Shown here: piece by piece, positions 8,376 through 18,118 of the stretch
Layout: each line of letters begins with the position of its first letter
Numbering within the stretch: position 1 is the stretch's first letter
Assembly (NCBI RefSeq): GCF_002095395.1
Contig: NZ_MJEI01000107.1
Span: 389,061-453,060 of the forward strand
Direction of reading: 5' to 3'
Length of the DNA stretch: 64,000 nucleotides
Source: Williamsia sp. 1135
Lineage (GTDB): Bacteria > Actinomycetota > Actinomycetes > Mycobacteriales > Mycobacteriaceae
Notes under the pieces: model-generated
Told to the model about the DNA's origin: nothing
Databases searched by the model: none
Seen by the model: only the letters and a program-made list of their open reading frames with translations
Position numbers and translations under genes: made by a program

Positions 8376-9500
8376 TCAGATCTGCTGACGTACGTACCCG
8401 TCGTCGGTGGCCTCGACGCGGGTGTGGCCTCCGTGGGGTGAACCACACCCACGTTCGCAGCCCACCCAGTGCTCACGAGTGGTGAGCTCGACGTCGGGTG
8501 CACTCAGCAGCAACTCCAGGTCCCCGCGGACGTCAGCGCGAGACTTGTCGCATCCGGGGGAGCCGGCACACGCGCTGACCCGGGTCCACGGCGAGTTCGC
8601 ATCGAAGATGAGTCCCATGGGAGCGAGCACCCGCAAGACGGTGTCGGCCATCCCCTCCGAGAGGTCGACGATGACGATCTCTTTGCGCGGGGTGAAGTAG
8701 ATGTCCCGTTCGATCGCCGCGAGGAACTCGGCGATGCGCGACGACATGCGGCCGTGTGCCACGACCGCACCGAGGGCGACGAGTCCATCGTCCTGGTCGA
8801 GCCAGCCGACCAGGGGTTCAGCGGGCGGAAACGGCAGTTGGTGCGGGGGCGCGAGGGCGAGCGATTCGAGTAATCCACTGATCGCAGGATGGCCGGCCAG
8901 GTCTTCGATCCGCCATTCGTCTGTGCGGTCGACCAGGAACGCATGTGCCACTGCCAACAGTGTCTGCGCTGCCTCGACGACGGTGGTCACTCGACCGGTG
9001 GGAACTCCGCCCACCACGACTTCCAGGATGTCCCGGTCGATGGCCAGCAACCCGGCGTCGGGTGCTTCGCCCACGATGTCGCCGCGGCCGTCGTCGACGC
9101 CGAACAGGAAACGGGCGGGCAGGTGGGCGAGCCCGGCATCGGCGCGTAGGCCGACGTCCAGGCCGTCGAGAATCGGCCGCGCGTCGAGGAGTCCGCCGCG
9201 GCGCCCGGTGAGCGCCGACAGTTGCAGGTTGCGCACCCGCTCGTGGCTCGGGGTCGGGATCAAGCCGGCGTCGGCGATCAGCTCGGCGGCACCGTCCAGG
9301 TCCGAGATGCCTCTGAGCTGTAGATTGCCGCGGGACGTGAGTTCCAGATGAGCATCCCCGAACTCGTCGGCGACTACGACGAGCGCCTGCAGTTGAGTTG
9401 GAGAGATGAGTCCGCCGGGTAGCCGGATCCGCGCGAGATGACCATCTGCGGCGGGGTGTGCAGAAAACACCCCTGGGCAGCGGTCAGCGGGTCGGCTCAT
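8376..9500 (-). CDS. cobG: Precorrin-3B synthase
   Basis: CobG is the oxygen-dependent enzyme that converts precorrin-3A to precorrin-3B, and so marks the aerobic cobalamin route. The 374-residue protein resembles a half-size sulfite/nitrite reductase: the N-terminus has ELTSRGNLQLRG, typical of siroheme-type folds, and the C-terminus has VSACAGSPGCDKS and VGCERGCG, whose four cysteines would hold a [4Fe-4S] cluster. The ATG at 9500 is chosen over longer frames because PGVFSAHPAADGHLARIRLPG matches the usual N-terminus. It is the first gene of cobG-cobH-cobIJ and is divergent from cobN; the 255 bases between them include the riboswitch on the other strand. Confidence 0.92.
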   Translation of the reverse strand: MSRPADRCPGVFSAHPAADGHLARIRLPGGLISPTQLQALVVVADEFGDAHLELTSRGNLQLRGISDLDGAAELIADAGLIPTPSHERVRNLQLSALTGRRGGLLDARPILDGLDVGLRADAGLAHLPARFLFGVDDGRGDIVGEAPDAGLLAIDRDILEVVVGGVPTGRVTTVVEAAQTLLAVAHAFLVDRTDEWRIEDLAGHPAISGLLESLALAPPHQLPFPPAEPLVGWLDQDDGLVALGAVVAHGRMSSRIAEFLAAIERDIYFTPRKEIVIVDLSEGMADTVLRVLAPMGLIFDANSPWTRVSACAGSPGCDKSRADVRGDLELLLSAPDVELTTREHWVGCERGCGSPHGGHTRVEATDDGYVRQQI

Positions 9501-9599
9501 GGGTCCAACGGTACTGCTTCCGCCCGCCCTCATCCTCCGATGGTGTGTCCTTGTGGCGAACGAAAGCCCAGGTGGGGTTCGCCAAAGGGCCCCATCATC

Positions 9600-9745
9600 G
9601 GGGACGATAGTCTGATACCTGACCTGCAATAGGGAAGCCGGTGCGATTCCGGCGCGGTCGCGCCACTGTGTCGGGGAGACCCGAAGTCAGACCCCTGTCG
9701 CTCCATCGCTGTACTACCCGTCGGGCGCGAATCCCCGGCAAGGAG
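9600..9745 (+). promoter_or_regulatory. Cobalamin riboswitch upstream of cobN
   Basis: The leader holds the conserved core of the cobalamin riboswitch: GGGAAgccGGTG at about 9632-9643, TCCGGC after it, then CGCGCCACTGTG at 9660-9670 (the B12-box region) and AGTCAGAC near 9685-9692. The order and spacing match the family. The ribosome binding site of cobN (AAGGAGG, 9740-9746) follows shortly after, so B12 most likely controls translation start or early termination of cobN. The outer limits are approximate. No similar core was seen before cobG or cobL. Confidence 0.92.
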
Positions 9746-9755
9746 GTTCCACCCC

Positions 9756-12700
9756 GTGATCTTGCTGCTGTCCACCTCGGACACCGATCTGCTGACGGCC
9801 AAGGCGTGTGGTGCGGGCTACCGGCTCGCCAACCCGTCTCGATTGCTGATCGACGAAGACCTCCCGGTGCTCCTCGCCGATATCGACCTGGTCGTCGTCA
9901 GAATCCTGGGCGGCCGACAGATCTGGGAAAAAGGCCTCGAGGCCGTGCTGGCCGCAGGACTGCCGACGGTGGTGCTCTCCGGTGAACAGCTTCCGGACCC
10001 CGACCTGATGTCGATGTCGACCGTCGCGCCCGGTGTCGCCGCGGATGCGCACAACTACCTGGCGCAGGGTGGCCCGGAGAATCTCACGAACCTGCACGCG
10101 TTCCTCTCCGACACCGTCCTGCTCACCGGTCATGGTTTCGGCGGGCCGGTCGCGACCGCGCAGTGGGGATTGCTCGAACGGCCGCACACGACCCCGGCGT
10201 CGGGCCCGACCATCGCCGTTCTCTACTACCGGGCGCAGCACCTGGCCGGGAACACCGCGTACATCCACGCACTGTCCGACGCGATCGAACGGAAAGGCGG
10301 CCGGGCCCTGCCCATCTTCTGCGCGTCACTGCGCACCGCACCCGACGATCTGCTCGAACAACTCGGCGCGGCAGATGCGTTGGTTGTCACCGTGCTCGCG
10401 GCCGGAGGCGCGACGCCCGCGACCGCCTCGGCCGGTGGCGACGACGACAGCTGGAACATCGAGCAGCTCGCCCGCCTGGACATACCGATCTTGCAGGGTC
10501 TGTGCCTGACGTCGTCGCGAGAGAACTGGGCTTCGAACGACGACGGGATGTCCCCGCTCGACGTTGCCACCCAGGTTGCCGTGCCCGAGTTCGACGGCCG
10601 GATCATCACGGTGCCGTTCTCGTTCAAGGAGATCGGCGACGACGGGCTGCCCTGGTACCGGCCTGATCACGAGCGCTGCGACCGCGTCGCCGGTATCGCC
10701 GTCCGCCATGGCAAACTGCGGCACATCGCTCCATCTGAGCGCCGAATCGCGATCATGCTCTCGGCCTACCCGACAAAGCATTCGCGGATCGGGAACGCCG
10801 TGGGTCTCGACACCCCACAGAGTCTGCTCCGACTTCTCGACGCCATGCGTGCGGCCGGTTACGACATCGGGCCGGAATCGGGCGACGGTGCGGTCCCGGG
10901 ACTGTCGGAGAACGACTCGGACAAGCTGTTCCACACCCTGATCGCCGCCGGCGGCCAGGACCCGGACTGGTTGACCGAGGAATCCTTGGCAGCCAACCCG
11001 ATTCGCCTGTCTGCGGCCGATTACCGCGAGTGGTTCGCCACCCTCCCCGACGATTTGCGGGAAGGGATGACCACGCACTGGGGTGAGGCACCTGGCGAGC
11101 TGTTCGTTGATCGTTCCGTCAACCCCGAGGGCGATATCGTCATCGCCGCAATGCAATTCGGCAACACCCTGTTGATGGTGCAGCCGCCCCGTGGCTTCGG
11201 CGAGAACCCGGTCGCGATCTACCACGATCCGGATCTGCCGCCGAGTCACCATTATCTGGCGTGTTACCGCTGGGTCGCTGCTCAGAACGGCTTCGACGCC
11301 GACGCCGTCGTCCACGTGGGCAAACACGGCAACCTCGAGTGGCTGCCCGGCAAGACACTCGGGATGTCCGCCTCGTGCGGTACCGACGCAGCCCTTGGCG
11401 ATCTGCCCATGATCTACCCGTTCCTCGTCAACGACCCGGGTGAGGGCACCCAGGCCAAGCGGCGCGCACACGCCACCCTGGTCGACCACCTGATCCCACC
11501 GATGGCTCGCGCCGAGAGCTACGGCGACATCGCCCGACTCGAGCAGTTGCTCGACGAGCACGCGAACATCTCGGCGCTCGACCCGAGCAAACTGCCCGCC
11601 ATCCGCCAGCAGATCTGGACGCTGCTGCAGGCCGCCAAGATGGATCACGACCTCGGACTCTCGGAACGGCCGGAGGAAGACGTCTTCGACGACATGTTGC
11701 TGCACGTCGACGGCTGGCTGTGCGAGATCAAAGACGTGCAGATACGCGACGGTCTGCACATCCTCGGACAACCGCCGGCGGACGACGTCGAGGTCGACCT
11801 CGTCCTCGCGATGCTCCGGGCCCGACAGTTGTGGGGCGGCAAGCAGAGTCTGCCGGGGCTCCGGGAAGCTCTCGGTCTCGTCGAAGACGGCAACGCGGGG
11901 CGTACCGCGACCGATGACATCGAAACCGTTGCGCGCGAACTTGTCGCCGCCTGCGCAAAGGGCAACTGGGATACCGACACGATCACCCGGGTCGCGGCCG
12001 ACCATCCCGAGGACGTTCACCGGATCCTCGAATTCGCTGGCACGGAGATCGTGCCCCGTCTCCGGCAGACGGATCAGGAAATTCCTCGGATCCTGCACGC
12101 GCTGAACGGTGGTTTCATCCCGGCGGGGCCGAGCGGTTCACCGCTGCGTGGCCTCATCAACGTGCTGCCGACGGGACGCAACTTCTACTCTGTCGACCCC
12201 AAGGCCGTGCCGTCGAAACTCGCGTGGGAGACCGGCCGTGCGATGGCCGACTCCTTGCTGGCGCGATATCTGACCGACCACGGGGAGTACCCGCGATCGG
12301 TGGGTCTGTCGGTGTGGGGGACCAGTGCGATGCGGACCTCTGGCGACGACATCGCCGAAGTCCTTGCGTTGCTGGGCGTCATGCCGATCTGGGATGAGGC
12401 CTCTCGCCGCGTGACGAAGCTCGACCTGATCGATCTCGCAGAACTGGGGCGACCGCGTGTCGATGTCACGGTTCGTATCTCGGGCTTCTTCCGCGACGCG
12501 TTCCCTCACGTGGTCACCATCCTCGACGACGCCGTACGGATGGTCGCGGCCCTCGATGAGCCCGACGAATCCAATTATGTTGCCGCCCACGCCCGTGCCG
12601 ACATCGCCGAACACGGTGACACCGATCGCGCGACCACCCGGATCTTCGGTTCCAAGCCCGGAACCTACGGCGCCGGCCTGCTGCAACTGATCGACTCCAA

Positions 12701-13355
12701 GGACTGGCGCAGCGACGCCGACCTCGCGGAGGTGTACACCGCATGGGGTGGTTATGCCTACGGTCGGGGTCGAGACGGAGTCGCGGCGGTCGAGGACATG
12801 CGGTCGGCCTATCGTCGGATTGCGGTGGCAGCCAAGAACACCGACACCCGTGAGCACGACATCGCCGATTCCGACGACTACTTCCAGTACCACGGCGGTA
12901 TGGTCGCCACGGTTCGCGCGCTGACCGGTCAGGACCCCGAGGCCTACATCGGGGACAGCACCAGCCCCGACAACGTCCGCACCCGGACGCTGTCGGAGGA
13001 GACCACCCGCGTCTTCCGCGCGCGCGTGGTCAACCCGAGGTGGATCTCGGCGATGCAGCGACACGGATACAAGGGCGCGTTCGAGATGGCGGCGACCGTC
13101 GACTACCTGTTCGGCTACGACGCGACCACGAATGTCATGGCTGACTGGATGTACGAGCAGCTGACCGAGTCCTACGTGCTCGATCAGGAGAACAACGACT
13201 TCATGACGAAGTCGAACCCCTGGGCGCTCCATGGAATTGCCGAACGGCTCCTCGAGGCCGCGCAGCGAGAGATGTGGGCTGCTCCGCCTCCGGAGATGCT
13301 CGACGAACTCCGCCGCGTCTTCTTGGAGACCGAAGGCGATATCGAAGGCGCCTGA
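9756..13355 (+). CDS. cobN: Cobaltochelatase, large subunit CobN
   Basis: CobN is the large subunit of the ATP-dependent aerobic cobaltochelatase, which inserts cobalt into hydrogenobyrinic acid a,c-diamide together with CobS and CobT (not in this window) or a ChlD/ChlI-type partner. The length of 1,199 residues is normal. Family signatures include VVHVGKHGNLEWLPGKTLG near 520, PTGRNFYSVDPKAVPSKLAW near 810, and the C-terminal YFQYHGGMVATVRALTG and VNPRWISAMQRHGYKGAFEM blocks. It starts at GTG 9756, ten bases after a strong AAGGAGG site. The riboswitch upstream makes it the clearest B12-repressed gene here. A hairpin at 13365-13413 follows. Confidence 0.97.
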   Translation: MILLLSTSDTDLLTAKACGAGYRLANPSRLLIDEDLPVLLADIDLVVVRILGGRQIWEKGLEAVLAAGLPTVVLSGEQLPDPDLMSMSTVAPGVAADAHNYLAQGGPENLTNLHAFLSDTVLLTGHGFGGPVATAQWGLLERPHTTPASGPTIAVLYYRAQHLAGNTAYIHALSDAIERKGGRALPIFCASLRTAPDDLLEQLGAADALVVTVLAAGGATPATASAGGDDDSWNIEQLARLDIPILQGLCLTSSRENWASNDDGMSPLDVATQVAVPEFDGRIITVPFSFKEIGDDGLPWYRPDHERCDRVAGIAVRHGKLRHIAPSERRIAIMLSAYPTKHSRIGNAVGLDTPQSLLRLLDAMRAAGYDIGPESGDGAVPGLSENDSDKLFHTLIAAGGQDPDWLTEESLAANPIRLSAADYREWFATLPDDLREGMTTHWGEAPGELFVDRSVNPEGDIVIAAMQFGNTLLMVQPPRGFGENPVAIYHDPDLPPSHHYLACYRWVAAQNGFDADAVVHVGKHGNLEWLPGKTLGMSASCGTDAALGDLPMIYPFLVNDPGEGTQAKRRAHATLVDHLIPPMARAESYGDIARLEQLLDEHANISALDPSKLPAIRQQIWTLLQAAKMDHDLGLSERPEEDVFDDMLLHVDGWLCEIKDVQIRDGLHILGQPPADDVEVDLVLAMLRARQLWGGKQSLPGLREALGLVEDGNAGRTATDDIETVARELVAACAKGNWDTDTITRVAADHPEDVHRILEFAGTEIVPRLRQTDQEIPRILHALNGGFIPAGPSGSPLRGLINVLPTGRNFYSVDPKAVPSKLAWETGRAMADSLLARYLTDHGEYPRSVGLSVWGTSAMRTSGDDIAEVLALLGVMPIWDEASRRVTKLDLIDLAELGRPRVDVTVRISGFFRDAFPHVVTILDDAVRMVAALDEPDESNYVAAHARADIAEHGDTDRATTRIFGSKPGTYGAGLLQLIDSKDWRSDADLAEVYTAWGGYAYGRGRDGVAAVEDMRSAYRRIAVAAKNTDTREHDIADSDDYFQYHGGMVATVRALTGQDPEAYIGDSTSPDNVRTRTLSEETTRVFRARVVNPRWISAMQRHGYKGAFEMAATVDYLFGYDATTNVMADWMYEQLTESYVLDQENNDFMTKSNPWALHGIAERLLEAAQREMWAAPPPEMLDELRRVFLETEGDIEGA

Positions 13356-13364
13356 CCCGATCTT

Positions 13365-13413
13365 GGTGGGTTCTGGCGAGCGTGACCTGGGAAAACGCTC
13401 GCCGAAACCCACC
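13365..13413. terminator. Hairpin after cobN
   Basis: Bases 13365-13382 (GGTGGGTTCTGGCGAGCG) pair with 13396-13413 with two mismatches around a 13-base loop. It begins 9 bases after the cobN stop and is the probable cobN terminator. It lacks a clean U-tract (ATTTTCGG follows). Confidence 0.65.
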
Positions 13414-13493
13414 ATTTTCGGGGAGTGGGAGAAAATCGGACGTCCCGTGCGTTGACCGTGTGTACGCACAGCCGATAGTCGGGATGGTTTCTC

Positions 13494-14018
13494 ATGAAGT
13501 TCGCGCTCTTCCTCCTCTACGTGGCAATCGAGATCGCCGCCTTCGTCGGGCTCTGCTACGCCATCGGCTTCGGATGGACCCTGCTGCTCGGCCTGGCAAC
13601 GGTGATCGGCGGATTCTGGCTCTTGCGCCGACAGGGCGCCAAGGTGTTTCGCAATCTGCGGGAAGCGGGCGAGAAGGCCGCAGGCGGTCAGCCGGCCGGG
13701 CCCGCAGAATCCGCGGCGCCCGTTGCCGACACGGCATTGCTCGCCGCAGCGACCATTGCCATGATCATCCCCGGCCTGGTCAGCACTGCGGTTGGAATCC
13801 TGTTGTTGCTCAAACCGATTCGAATTCTCTTGCGCCCTGTTGTCATCGCGCTCGGCACGCGCAAGGTGGTCGGGGCGATGGAGACCTACTCGCGGTACGG
13901 CCGGGGGATGGCAGGCGTGACCGTCGTCGAGGGACAGGTTGTCGACACCACGGAGTACGGCCCGACCGGATACGACCCCACCCGTCCGCAGTTGCGTAAG
14001 CCACAGACCGAGCGCTGA
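13494..14018 (+). CDS. FxsA-family membrane protein
   Basis: A 174-residue protein of the FxsA family, known in E. coli as a cytoplasmic membrane protein that can relieve F exclusion of phage T7; its normal role is unknown. Hydrophobic segments at about 3-24, 28-45, 78-100 and 100-118 indicate three to four membrane passes. The RRQGAKVFRNLREA segment after the second helix and the IPGLVSTAVGILLLLKP block are typical of the family. The hydrophilic tail (about 125-174) is probably cytoplasmic. It stands alone between the cobN terminator and the amidohydrolase gene, 61 bases before the latter. Confidence 0.85.
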   Translation: MKFALFLLYVAIEIAAFVGLCYAIGFGWTLLLGLATVIGGFWLLRRQGAKVFRNLREAGEKAAGGQPAGPAESAAPVADTALLAAATIAMIIPGLVSTAVGILLLLKPIRILLRPVVIALGTRKVVGAMETYSRYGRGMAGVTVVEGQVVDTTEYGPTGYDPTRPQLRKPQTER

Positions 14019-14079
14019 CGCCATCGGTTCGCGGCCCTGGCCACACCGAGTCGGCGCCTGACAGGCAGACTGGACCGTC

Positions 14080-15690
14080 GTGGACAGTCAACTGCTGATC
14101 GGCGGGCACATCTATTCGCCGGTGGCCCCCGATGCAACCGCCATGGCGATCGAGAACGGTGTGGTGGTCTGGGTCGGATCGGACCAGGTCGGCCGCACGC
14201 TGCATCCGAAAGCCCAGATCATCGACCTCGGTGGTGCGCTGGTCGCGCCTGCTTTCGTCGACTCTCACGTACACCTCACGTCGACCGGCCTCGCGATCCG
14301 CGGTCTCGATCTCAGCGATGCGGTCAGTCGTGAAGACTGCCTCGAGCAGATCCGCCGATACGTCGCCGAGAACACCGACACCGACCTCATCTGGGGTCTG
14401 GGTTGGGATGAGTCGAACTGGCCCGACCTGACCTGCCCGACGACTGCGGAGATCGACGCGGTGGTCGGCTACCGGCCGGTCTATCTGGCCCGGATCGACG
14501 AACACAGCGCAGTTGCCTCGACCGCTCTGCGTTCGCGTGCCGACGGTCTGATCGGCGCTCAGGGTTATGACGAACAAGGTCCTTTGACAGCCGACGCACA
14601 TCACCGCGTGCGCGGCGCCGCCCGCCTGCTGTTGTCCCAGACCGGCCGGTACCGAGCCCAGCATTCGGCCCTCGACGACGCTGCCTCGCATGGGATCGTC
14701 GCCGTCCACGAAAACGGTGGACCCGACATCAGTGGGCTCGACGACTTCCTCTCACTCGCGGATCTCGACCATGCGGTCCAGATCCGGCGATATTGGGGTG
14801 CGCCGGTCGCCGACGCAGAGCAGGCGGTCTCGCTGCTCGCCGCGACCCGCGCCCATGCTCTCGGCGGGGACCTGTTCATCGATGGAGCGATCGGCTCTCA
14901 CACTGCGTTGCTGCGCGAGCCCTACACCGACGCCGACACCAGGGGGGTCTGCTATCTCGACGGCCACACCGTCACCCGACACATCCGGGCGTGCACTGAG
15001 GCCGGTATCCAGTGCGGCTTCCACGTCATCGGAGATGGTGCCACCGATCTTCTGGTCGAGGGTTTCAGCACCGTGGCCGCCGAACTCGGCGCGCCCGCGC
15101 TCGCGCGTATGGGTCACCGGATCGAACACGCAGAGATGATCACTGCCGAGCAGGCAGCCATTCTGGCGTCGTGCGGCGTCATCGCGAGCATGCAGCCACT
15201 GTTCGACGCGCTGTGGGGTGGACCCGAGCAGCTCTATGAACAGCGACTCGGGCTACCGCGGGGACGCTCGCTCAACAATTTCGCGCAACTCGCGAGGGCT
15301 GGGGTCGGATTGGCCTTCAGTTCGGATGCCCCGGTGACGGCGATGCGCCCGTGGGAGGCGATTGCCGCTGCTGCACACCACAACAACCCGACGAGCGCGA
15401 TCTCGGTGCGGGCGGCTTTCGCGGCAGCCACGCGCGGAGCCTGGCGCGCAGGGGGAGAGCGGGATGGTGTCGCCGGAACGCTGGTCCCAGGTGCTCCCGC
15501 CGACTACGCCGTGTGGGAGGTCGACGAGCTCGTGGTCGCGGGGTCGGCTGATCCTGCGGTCGCACGGTGGTCCACCGATCCACGTTCTCGGGTACCCGCG
15601 TTACCGGATCTGCGACCGGGTAGCCGGCTACCCGAGTGTGTCCGGACGGTGCGAGCCGGTACGCCGATCTACGATCGGGCAGGTTTGTGA
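14080..15690 (+). CDS. Amidohydrolase family protein, YtcJ-like
   Basis: This 536-residue protein belongs to the metal-dependent amidohydrolases of the YtcJ/AF_0555 subgroup, which cleave amide or related C-N bonds of mostly unknown substrates. Metal-site motifs are in order: VDSHVHL near residue 66, GFHVIGDGA near 310, GHRIEHAEM near 346 and FSSDAPV near 410. The GTG start at 14080 gives MDSQLLIGGHIYS, a typical N-terminal beta-sandwich start. The stop overlaps the GTG start of lnt (GTGA, 15687-15690), so the two are probably translated together, although no functional link to lipoprotein acylation is obvious. Confidence 0.87.
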   Translation: MDSQLLIGGHIYSPVAPDATAMAIENGVVVWVGSDQVGRTLHPKAQIIDLGGALVAPAFVDSHVHLTSTGLAIRGLDLSDAVSREDCLEQIRRYVAENTDTDLIWGLGWDESNWPDLTCPTTAEIDAVVGYRPVYLARIDEHSAVASTALRSRADGLIGAQGYDEQGPLTADAHHRVRGAARLLLSQTGRYRAQHSALDDAASHGIVAVHENGGPDISGLDDFLSLADLDHAVQIRRYWGAPVADAEQAVSLLAATRAHALGGDLFIDGAIGSHTALLREPYTDADTRGVCYLDGHTVTRHIRACTEAGIQCGFHVIGDGATDLLVEGFSTVAAELGAPALARMGHRIEHAEMITAEQAAILASCGVIASMQPLFDALWGGPEQLYEQRLGLPRGRSLNNFAQLARAGVGLAFSSDAPVTAMRPWEAIAAAAHHNNPTSAISVRAAFAAATRGAWRAGGERDGVAGTLVPGAPADYAVWEVDELVVAGSADPAVARWSTDPRSRVPALPDLRPGSRLPECVRTVRAGTPIYDRAGL

Positions 15691-17324
15691 CGGCCGTGAC
15701 CACCGCGGCGGACAACCCCGGATTCCGCAACAGGGTCGGGTTCTTCGGGACCCGTGAGTTCCTCTTCCGGACCGCGGGCAGTGTGTCAGGCGGCCTACTG
15801 ATGTGGGCTGCGTTCCCGCCTCGGAACCTCTGGTTCCTGGGCATCGTGTCCCTGGCGTTCCTCGCCGGCTCGCTCGGCGGCGTCGTCCGCTTCCGTGAAG
15901 GTTTCTGGTACGGCTTCGTCTACGGGCTGGCGTTCTTCCTGCCACTGCTCCCGTGGATCGGCGTCTACGTGGGACCTTTGCCGTGGGTGGCGCTCGCCAT
16001 CGTGCTGTCGCTGTACACCGGACTGTTCGGGGTCCTGGCGGTGCGGACGACCACCTTGCCTCTGGGTCCGCTTTGGTTCGCGATCACCTGGGTTGCAGTC
16101 GAATGGGCGCGGTCGTCGTTTCCTTTCGGGGGTTTCCCGTGGGGAAGGGTGGCATTCGGGCAGATCGGGGGCCCGATGCTCTCGCTGGCCTCCATCGGTG
16201 GAGCGCCTCTGGTGTCGTTCGGGGTCGTGCTGTCCGGCGCCGCGCTCGCGGCGCTCGCAGGTGCGCTCGCCCGTACGCCGCGCCGCTGGCAGGCGTTGAT
16301 CCCGGCGACCGCGCTGGTGCTGCTCGCACCACTGGTCGCCGCGGCGCTCTGGCCCTCGGTCGATGGCCGCAACACCTCGGACGACACCATCACGGTTGCC
16401 GCGATCCAGGGCAATGTGCCCCGGCTCGGGCTCGACTTCAACTCACAGCGCCGTGCCGTACTCGACAATCACGTCCGAGAGACGCTGCGGCTCGCCGAAG
16501 CCGTCAAGGCAGGAGACTCGCCACAACCCGACATCGTGTTGTGGCCCGAGAACGCCTCCGACATCGATCCGACTGCGAACTCCGATGCTGCGGCCGAGAT
16601 CACCGCCGCATCGATCGCCATCGACGCCCCGATCATGGTCGGCACTCTTGTGCGAAATCCAGATGGACGACCGACCAACACCGTGCTCGTCTGGGACGGG
16701 CGGCTGGCGGCAGACGGACAGCAGATCCGCGGTCGATACGACAAGCACATCATCCAGCCGTTCGGTGAATACCTGCCGTGGCGAAGCTTTTTCACGCACT
16801 TTTCTTCCTACGCCGAACAGGCGGGGAACTTCAAGGCGGGCACGGGCCCCGGGGTGGTCGACGTCGACATCGCGAACGGGCGACAGGTGACGGTCGGGGT
16901 GTCGACCTGCTGGGAGATCGCGTTCGACCGCTCGGCCCGTGGGGCCGTGAAATCAGGCGCCGAGTTCTTGTCCGTACCCACGAACAACGCCACCTTCGGC
17001 CGCACCCAGATGACCTATCAGCAGCTCGCCATGTCGCAGCTCCGTGCGGTCGAGCACGGTCGCGCCGTGGTGGTCTCCGCAACGAGTGGTGTCAGTTCGA
17101 TCATTGCGCCGGACGGCCACAGCATGTCGCGGAGCGGGTTCTTCGAACCCGCAGCACTGGTGAACACCATCCCATTGCATACCGAACAGACGGTCGCAAC
17201 GACAATGGGTCCGTGGCCTGAGCGATTGGCCGTACTCTTGGGAATCTGCGCTTTTTTGTACCTGTTGGCGCCAGGCGTTAGGTTCAGGGGATGGTCAAAG
17301 GAGGAGCATGGTGACGGGGCCTGA
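15687..17324 (+). CDS. lnt: Apolipoprotein N-acyltransferase
   Basis: Lnt transfers an acyl chain to the N-terminal cysteine of lipoproteins at the outer face of the membrane. The 545 residues comprise an N-terminal membrane part of about eight helices (residues 25-240) and a nitrilase-like domain (about 255-500). Visible features are [26 protein letters not shown] with the probable catalytic lysine and a loop glutamate, and [12 protein letters not shown] with the probable nucleophile cysteine. A last helix lies near 515-535. The GTG at 15687 overlaps the amidohydrolase stop. The 3' end overlaps the ppm1 start by 17 bases; in M. tuberculosis the two activities are fused in one protein, here they are separate. 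Confidence 0.95.
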   Translation: MTAVTTAADNPGFRNRVGFFGTREFLFRTAGSVSGGLLMWAAFPPRNLWFLGIVSLAFLAGSLGGVVRFREGFWYGFVYGLAFFLPLLPWIGVYVGPLPWVALAIVLSLYTGLFGVLAVRTTTLPLGPLWFAITWVAVEWARSSFPFGGFPWGRVAFGQIGGPMLSLASIGGAPLVSFGVVLSGAALAALAGALARTPRRWQALIPATALVLLAPLVAAALWPSVDGRNTSDDTITVAAIQGNVPRLGLDFNSQRRAVLDNHVRETLRLAEAVKAGDSPQPDIVLWPENASDIDPTANSDAAAEITAASIAIDAPIMVGTLVRNPDGRPTNTVLVWDGRLAADGQQIRGRYDKHIIQPFGEYLPWRSFFTHFSSYAEQAGNFKAGTGPGVVDVDIANGRQVTVGVSTCWEIAFDRSARGAVKSGAEFLSVPTNNATFGRTQMTYQQLAMSQLRAVEHGRAVVVSATSGVSSIIAPDGHSMSRSGFFEPAALVNTIPLHTEQTVATTMGPWPERLAVLLGICAFLYLLAPGVRFRGWSKEEHGDGA

Positions 17325-18108
17325 GGACAACTCGCGTGGTACGCGAGCCGTGGTGGGGGCTGACGGGGCCGGTACTTTGGTGATCATCCCGACGTTCAAC
17401 GAGATCGAGAACCTGCCGTTGATCGTCAAGCGGGTGCACGCGGCGCAGCCCGCCGTTCACATTCTCGTGGTCGACGACAGCAGTCCGGACGGCACCGGCG
17501 AACTCGCCGATCAACTGGCCGAGACCGATGGTGCAGGCCGCATCCATGTGCTGCATCGGACCGTCAAGAACGGGCTCGGCGCTGCGTACATCGAAGGTTT
17601 CCAGTGGGGTCTGGCACGTGACTACGCCGTGCTCGTCGAGATGGACGCCGACGGCAGTCACGCACCCGAGGAGCTACATCGTCTGCTCGACCGCCTCAAC
17701 GAGGGCGCTGACCTGGTGATCGGCTCCCGCTATGTACCCGGGGGCACAGTGGTGAACTGGCCCCGCCGCCGCGAAATCCTCTCACGAGGCGGGAACATCT
17801 ACTCACGGCTTGCGCTCGGAGTATCGGTGAAGGACATCACCGGCGGTTTCCGGGCCTACCGTCGTGAGGTGCTCGAGACTCTCGACCTGAGTGCCATCGA
17901 ATCGCACGGATACTGCTTTCAGGTCGACCTCGGCTGGCGTGTGATCCAAGCCGGATTCGACGTAGCCGAAGTGCCTATCACCTTCACCGAGCGTGAACTC
18001 GGCGAATCGAAGATGAGCGGCAGTATCGTCCGTGAGGCCGCATTCAAGGTTCCACGCTGGGGTTTGACCCACCGCCTCGGCAAGTTGCGGAAGGCGAAGC
18101 GCGCCTGA
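17308..18108 (+). CDS. ppm1: Polyprenol monophosphomannose synthase
   Basis: Ppm1 transfers mannose from GDP-mannose to polyprenyl phosphate, making the donor for lipomannan, lipoarabinomannan and protein mannosylation. The 266-residue GT2-family protein has [14 protein letters not shown] at the N-terminus, [13 protein letters not shown], the metal-binding EMDADGSH near residue 112, GSRYVPGG near 135 and [13 protein letters not shown]. It has no membrane domain of its own; the overlapping lnt gene would supply the anchor, as described for the mycobacterial pair. An AAAGGAGG site lies just before the ATG at 17308. Confidence 0.95.
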   Translation: MVTGPEDNSRGTRAVVGADGAGTLVIIPTFNEIENLPLIVKRVHAAQPAVHILVVDDSSPDGTGELADQLAETDGAGRIHVLHRTVKNGLGAAYIEGFQWGLARDYAVLVEMDADGSHAPEELHRLLDRLNEGADLVIGSRYVPGGTVVNWPRRREILSRGGNIYSRLALGVSVKDITGGFRAYRREVLETLDLSAIESHGYCFQVDLGWRVIQAGFDVAEVPITFTERELGESKMSGSIVREAAFKVPRWGLTHRLGKLRKAKRA

Positions 18109-18118
18109 AGGCTCGTCG

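Noticed and set aside
10326..12098. A 590-codon open frame on the strand opposite cobN.
   Set aside because: It mirrors cobN in a high-GC sequence, has no recognisable domain, and is explained by codon bias of the real gene.
12138..14024. A 628-codon open frame opposite the end of cobN and the FxsA-like gene.
   Set aside because: It spans two genuine genes and a terminator on the other strand, and its residues show no family signature.
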